From: Bacteroidales bacterium
Lineage (GTDB): Bacteria; Bacteroidota; Bacteroidia; Bacteroidales; UBA7960
Assembly (NCBI GenBank): GCA_007124575.1
Contig: SLEW01000263.1
Span: forward strand, 1-9,531
Reading direction: 5' to 3'
Length of the DNA: 9,531 bases
Both the position numbers and the translations under genes were made by a program. The notes beneath the pieces were generated by a model. It did not search any database. It was given only the letters and a program-made list of their open reading frames with translations, and was not told the DNA's origin. Shown here piece after piece: positions 6,382 through 9,531 of the stretch (position 1 is the first letter of the stretch; each line of letters begins with the position of its first letter).

Positions 6382-6389
6382 TATATTTG
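6382..6389 (+). promoter_or_regulatory. Bacteroidota -7 promoter element for the S9 peptidase
   Basis: TATATTTG matches TAnnTTTG and would place the transcript start near 6396, giving a leader of about 74 nt. A TTTG at 6365-6368 is only 13 nt upstream, closer than the usual 19 or so, so the -33 element is uncertain. The 11-mer TATATTTGTTA recurs exactly at 8732-8742, downstream of copy B. Confidence 0.55.
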
Positions 6390-6469
6390 TTATCTGGTAA
6401 TGACCAGAAAAGACTGTTCCATTTTATACCATCCAAATATACTATTCACCAACAAAAAACTTTGTGATA

Positions 6470-8485
6470 ATGAAAAAACCATTTTTAGTATTTGTCTTAA
6501 TGCTCTCAGCATGTTTTCTGGGTCAGCCTGTTGCTTTCGCAGATGAGGTTCAGGATAATGACCACGATGAGCTCTGGTCGCCTGAATACATGATCGAAAA
6601 CTTTAAGCGTGTGGGAGGAACAGCCATTTCGCCCGACGGCACCTGGATTGCCTTTACCATATCGGAGCCGCGCACCGAAGGGGAGCAGAGCGACTACCTT
6701 ACGCACATTCACCTGGTTAGTGCCGACGGCGCACAGCAGTTCCAGCTTACCCGGGGCGACGTCTCTGCTTCGAATCCGCAATGGTCTCCTGATGGTAATT
6801 ATTTGTCCTTTACCTCTACGCGAGGTGGCGATGGCAACCAGGTATGGATGATCAACCCTTCCGGGGGAGAGGCCTGGCAGGTGACGGCAGCAGAAGGCAG
6901 CGTGGGCCGCTATCAGTGGTCTGACAGTGGAGATCACATTGCCTTTACCATGGTGGATCCCGTGAGTGAGGAGCAGCAACAGCGCCAGCGCGAGCGCCGC
7001 GATGTGAATGTAGTGGATCAGGACCTCCGGTACGCCCATCTCTATGTTTTTGATGTGGACCTTGCTTCTGACGATAAGGTAGAAATACAGCGCCTTACCG
7101 AAGGCGAGTTCCACGTGGGAAACTTCGACTGGTCGCCGGATGATGCCACCATCGCCTTTGACCATCAGCCACGCCCTGGCCTCGAATATTGGCCGGAGAC
7201 CAGCATCTCCACCGTGCCAGCAGATAGCGGGGCAGTGGAACTGCTCGTTGACCTCGGCGGCAGTGATACAAACCCATTGTACAGCCCCGACGGCCAGTAC
7301 CTGGCCTTTACCACCGACCGCGCGGATACCAACTGGCCGGGATATGAGGTCATCATGGTGAAAAATCTTGTCAGTGGTACTATGACGCGTCTGGGCGTGA
7401 CACATGACGATGAGCCCAGGATGGTTCAGTGGTCGCCAGAGGGGGATGAGATCTTTTACTGGGAGCTGCACAACACGTCGGTCGACCTGTTTGCCATGCC
7501 CGTGACCGGTGAAGATGCCGTATATCGTCAGATCACCCAAGGCCCCGGCCAGTTTCGCGGCTATTCGCTCTCCGAAGACGCCACGGTGATGGCTGCCAAT
7601 CATCAGGACTTCCATAAAGCCCCTGATGTGATCATCTCGCAGGTGAATAACTTTGACCCGGTGCGCCTCACCGATGTGAATGCCGGATATGAGCAGACAG
7701 AGCTCGCTGAAGCCCGCATCATGACCTGGGAAGCCCCCGACGGGATGACCATCGAAGGGCCGCTGATCTATCCTCTTGACTACGAGGAAGGCAAGCAGTA
7801 CCCCGTGATCCTGCACGTGCATGGCGGGCCTACTGGCGTATTCGGTGAATCGTATGTGGCGTCTGCCCACGTGTATCCCCTGCAGAAGTTCGCTGCCGAG
7901 GGCTATTTTATTCTCCGGCCTAACTTCAGAGGCTCCGGTGGGTATGGCAAAGACTTCCGTTTTGACATCCGGAACGAATGGGGTTATGCAGACCTCGATG
8001 ACATGCTGGCAGGTCTCGATATCCTCATTGAAGAAGGCAAGGCAGACCCGGATCGCCAGGCTATCATGGGCTGGTCTTACGGAGGCTATATGTCGTCAAT
8101 GGCCATCACCCGTACCGACCGCTTCAATGCGTCGATGATGGGCGCCGGCGTGACCAACCTCATCAGCATGACCGGCACCTCCGACATCCCCAGCTTCCTG
8201 CCGGATTACTTCGAAAGTGAATACTGGGAAAACTACGAACGCCACATGCGCCATTCTGCCATCTTTAATGTGGAAAATGTAACCACCCCAACGTTGATTT
8301 TACACCCCGAAGAGGATGTTCGTGTGCCCCCGACACAGGGCCAGGAGTTTTATGTGGCGCTGAAGCGCCTGGGCGTGGAAACGAAGATGGTGACCTACCC
8401 GAGACAGCCACATGGCATCCGCGAGCCTAAGTTTACCATAGACGCCGCGGAAAGGCAGATTGAGTGGCTCAGGGAGCACCTGTAA
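6470..8485 (+). CDS. Secreted S9-family serine peptidase (prolyl oligopeptidase fold)
   Basis: A 671-residue exported peptidase of the S9 group (acylaminoacyl-peptidase/dipeptidyl-peptidase-like). Residues 1-24 are a signal peptide, probably cut after Ala-Phe-Ala. A beta-propeller of PD40/TolB-like repeats follows: SPDGTWIAF at 54-62, WSPDGNYLSF near 105, WSDSGDHIAF near 150, WSPDDATIAF near 221, YSPDGQYLAF near 271, WSPEGDEIFY near 321. The alpha/beta-hydrolase domain spans about 415-671 with HGGPTG at 451-456 (oxyanion region), GWSYGGY with nucleophile Ser536, Asp616 in EEDVRVPP, and His648 in PHGIREP. The triad is complete, so the enzyme should be active on short peptides. I chose the ATG at 6470 over a GTG at 6464, because it starts directly with the Lys-Lys n-region. 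LSAC at 12-15 resembles a lipobox, but hydrophobic residues continue after it, so a type I signal is favoured. It stands alone between repeat copies A and B. Confidence 0.93.
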   Translation: MKKPFLVFVLMLSACFLGQPVAFADEVQDNDHDELWSPEYMIENFKRVGGTAISPDGTWIAFTISEPRTEGEQSDYLTHIHLVSADGAQQFQLTRGDVSASNPQWSPDGNYLSFTSTRGGDGNQVWMINPSGGEAWQVTAAEGSVGRYQWSDSGDHIAFTMVDPVSEEQQQRQRERRDVNVVDQDLRYAHLYVFDVDLASDDKVEIQRLTEGEFHVGNFDWSPDDATIAFDHQPRPGLEYWPETSISTVPADSGAVELLVDLGGSDTNPLYSPDGQYLAFTTDRADTNWPGYEVIMVKNLVSGTMTRLGVTHDDEPRMVQWSPEGDEIFYWELHNTSVDLFAMPVTGEDAVYRQITQGPGQFRGYSLSEDATVMAANHQDFHKAPDVIISQVNNFDPVRLTDVNAGYEQTELAEARIMTWEAPDGMTIEGPLIYPLDYEEGKQYPVILHVHGGPTGVFGESYVASAHVYPLQKFAAEGYFILRPNFRGSGGYGKDFRFDIRNEWGYADLDDMLAGLDILIEEGKADPDRQAIMGWSYGGYMSSMAITRTDRFNASMMGAGVTNLISMTGTSDIPSFLPDYFESEYWENYERHMRHSAIFNVENVTTPTLILHPEEDVRVPPTQGQEFYVALKRLGVETKMVTYPRQPHGIREPKFTIDAAERQIEWLREHL

Positions 8486-8502
8486 GCAGCGGGAGGGAAG
8501 GT

Positions 8503-8663
8503 TAATGTGCTAATTTGTTAATGTGCTAATGTGCTAATTAATTGATAATTAGTGGTTTAAGCAAGAATAAGGTTGTTCTTTGAAGGAGGACGCTCTTTTT
8601 TGGGAGAAAAGATGATGGAACGCGGATGAGGCGGATGCTTCGCAGCGCGGATTTACGCGGTGG
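8503..8663 (+). repeat. Dispersed repeat copy B
   Basis: It starts 17 nt after the peptidase stop. Octamers AATGTGCT/AATTTGTT (8504-8535) lead to the core AATTAATTGATAATTAGTGG, then GTTTAAGCAAGAATAAGG and TTGTTCTTTGA. After a variable segment come GATGGAACGCGGATGA at 8614-8629 and GATGCTTCGCAGCGCGGATT at 8635-8654, ending with TACGCGGTGG. Same orientation as copy A, opposite to copy C. The 63 nt at 8520-8582 match copy C with only two differences. No open frame is worth calling in it. Confidence 0.85.
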
Positions 8664-8705
8664 CTTTTGCGGCGAACAGGGAGGCTGTTTTGCACATGTT
8701 TAGCT

Positions 8706-8739
8706 TTTGTGCTGGTTTTTATATGTTCATGTATATTTG
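8706..8739 (+). promoter_or_regulatory. Orphan Bacteroidota-type promoter between repeats B and C
   Basis: TTTG at 8706-8709 and TATATTTG at 8732-8739 match both consensus boxes, 22 nt apart (slightly long). A plus-strand transcript would start near 8746, but no protein-coding frame follows. It would run through inverted repeat C and then antisense to the end of the TonB receptor gene. It may be inactive, a relic, or the promoter of a small RNA. Confidence 0.35.
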
Positions 8740-8781
8740 TTAAGCGGCAGGATTCACAAATTATAATCCAATAGTGGAAAG

Positions 8782-8970
8782 CACTACAGCGTAAATCCGT
8801 GCTGGCCGAAGGCCATCCGCGTCATCCGCGTTCCATCCACGCTGACAAACTAAAACCCTGATGCCGTCAAAGAACAACTTTATTCTTGTTTAAACCACTA
8901 ATTATCAATTAATTAGCACATTAGCACATTAGCACATTAACACATTAACAAATTAACAAGTTGGCACATT
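8782..8970 (-). repeat. Dispersed repeat copy C (inverted)
   Basis: Read on the minus strand it gives the same order as copy B: octamers (8970-8911, mostly AATGTGCT and AATTTGTT variants), the GATAATTAGTGGTTTAA core, GTTGTTCTTTGA (8879-8868), GATGGAACGCGGATGA (8837-8822), and CGGATTTACG (8799-8790). Positions 8868-8930 are the reverse complement of 8520-8582 with two mismatches. Where A and B have TGC-TTC-GCA, copy C has TGGCC-TTC-GGCCA (8815-8803), a longer stem at the same place. The middle segment (8838-8867) is unrelated to that of B. Confidence 0.85.
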
Positions 8971-9003
8971 AAAAATAAAGCCCGGCCTTTTCAGACCGGG
9001 CTT
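8967..9003 (-). terminator. Intrinsic terminator of the TonB receptor gene
   Basis: On the minus strand AAGCCCGG (9003-8996) pairs with CCGGGCTT (8985-8978), with two further inner pairs after a mismatch and a 4-nt loop. It is followed by TTATTTTTAAT (8977-8967), a U-rich tract. It sits about 96 nt beyond the receptor stop and directly borders repeat copy C. In the plus direction there is no U-tract, so it is one-directional. Confidence 0.8.
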
Positions 9004-9098
9004 CATCCACTAACCAAAACAACTGAAATGAAATTGGGGTAAGAATTAACGAAACCTATTCATTTCACCATAAAAAATTACAAAAAGCGTGCCAAAAA

Positions 9099-9531
9099 CT
9101 AAAAATACCAACGGTATGCCAGGTGAAAATTCCTTCCCGGCATGAGGATGTTTCTGTCTTCAATACGGGAGAGGTGGTCTCTGTAAGATTCGTTGGTAAT
9201 GTTATCAGCACGGAAGATAAACACGTGGCGGCCAAGCATGTCGACGCGGTACCCTGCTTCTGCACTGAGCAGCATGTAGCCGTCGGTAACCTCTTCTGCA
9301 GGTGCTATGCGGTCTTGTTTGGCCACGTTTTTGACGTTTCCGCCTACCCAGAAGTTGCCAAAGTCATATTCTGCGCCGCCCATCAGGCGGTAGGGCGGCA
9401 TGAAGGGCAGGTTTTCGCTGCCGTTGCCGGTACGCTTACCGTTCACATAGTCGGCGCCCAGGTTCAGGCTAAGGCTTTCCGTAGCCTGGAAATCGACGCT
9501 TAGCTCCCCTCCAAACAGGCGTGCCTCATCG
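9099..9531 (-). CDS. TonB-dependent outer-membrane receptor, C-terminal part
   Basis: The frame stays open from the stop (9101-9099) to the window edge, so only the last 143 residues are present and the gene continues beyond 9531. The sequence shows alternating polar/hydrophobic beta-strands of a 22-strand barrel (for example GELSVDFQATESLSLNLGA and FWVGGNVKNVAKQ). The typical C-terminal signature follows: ADNITNESYRDHLSRIEDR, then MPGRNFHLAYRWYF ending in the aromatic Phe needed for outer-membrane insertion. TonB receptors import iron complexes, other metals, cobalamin or glycans using proton-motive force. The YRDHLS...PGRNF ending resembles metal/siderophore-type rather than SusC-type receptors; that is a judgement by eye, and the substrate is unknown. 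The plug and TonB box are outside the window. Confidence 0.9.
   Translation of the reverse strand, partial: DEARLFGGELSVDFQATESLSLNLGADYVNGKRTGNGSENLPFMPPYRLMGGAEYDFGNFWVGGNVKNVAKQDRIAPAEEVTDGYMLLSAEAGYRVDMLGRHVFIFRADNITNESYRDHLSRIEDRNILMPGRNFHLAYRWYF

Noticed and set aside
6037..6400. Short open frames on both strands (6037-6285 minus, 6161-6400 plus)
   Set aside because: They pass through REP-like hairpins and repeat sequence, and have no start context or protein-like character.
6506..7870. A 454-codon minus-strand open frame
   Set aside because: Antisense shadow of the S9 peptidase coding region, which has a signal peptide, propeller repeats and a catalytic triad.
8614..8663. Possible attachment site or transposon end at the repeat termini
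   Set aside because: No integrase or transposase gene and no clear target duplication is visible in the window.
9013..9043. A tiny plus-strand frame after ACCAAAACAACTGAA (ATGAAATTGGGGTAA) that looks like the start context of a Bacteroidota gene
   Set aside because: Only four codons before the stop and no promoter directly upstream; it is more simply read as the 3' untranslated region of the receptor gene on the other strand.

Overview
The window reads as chromosomal DNA of a Bacteroidota bacterium. Three things point there. The encoded proteins fit the phylum: a lipoprotein-type LptC beside a CNNM/CorC-like protein, a NusG paralogue (UpxY type) heading a polysaccharide operon, and a TonB-dependent receptor. 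Several gene starts are preceded by the Bacteroidota -7 promoter element TAnnTTTG. Shine-Dalgarno sequences are weak or absent. Genus cannot be decided from the sequence alone; an environmental Bacteroidales/Marinilabiliales-like or related lineage is a guess.

Layout, left to right. (1) 41-1967, plus strand: lptC (LPS transport lipoprotein) and a DUF21-CBS-CorC membrane protein, probably one transcription unit. (2) 4917 down to 1973, minus strand: a short polysaccharide operon of UpxY-like antiterminator, UDP-GlcNAc 2-epimerase (wecB) and a Wzx-type flippase, ending 5 nt from the stop of the CorC-like gene. No glycosyltransferase or polymerase is present. (3) 5894-5145, minus strand: a TauE/SafE-family permease. 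(4) 6470-8485, plus strand: a secreted S9-family serine peptidase with a complete Ser-Asp-His triad. (5) 9531-9099, minus strand: the C-terminal end of a TonB-dependent outer-membrane receptor, with an intrinsic terminator after it.

The genes are conventional; the unusual content is between them. Every intergenic gap longer than about 40 nt that is visible here carries a short tandem repeat with a 7, 8 or 10 nt period, and the unit sequence differs from gap to gap. The two long gaps (5895-6469 and 8486-9098) hold three copies (A, B, C) of one dispersed repeat about 160-240 nt long. Each has an AATGTGCT octamer array, a conserved core, and the 16-mer GATGGAACGCGGATGA. A and B lie in direct orientation on either side of the S9 peptidase gene. 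C is inverted relative to B and forms a large inverted repeat with it. Copy A seems to be interrupted by a cluster of REP-like hairpins (stems with GCTTYAGC cores and compensating stem changes), so one repeat family is nested in another.

How the genes relate: lptC, wecB/flippase and the TonB receptor all concern the cell envelope and surface glycans, but they form separate transcription units. I see no tRNA, rRNA, CRISPR array, transposase gene or prophage gene, and no convincing new multi-gene system. The most original material is the repeat architecture.
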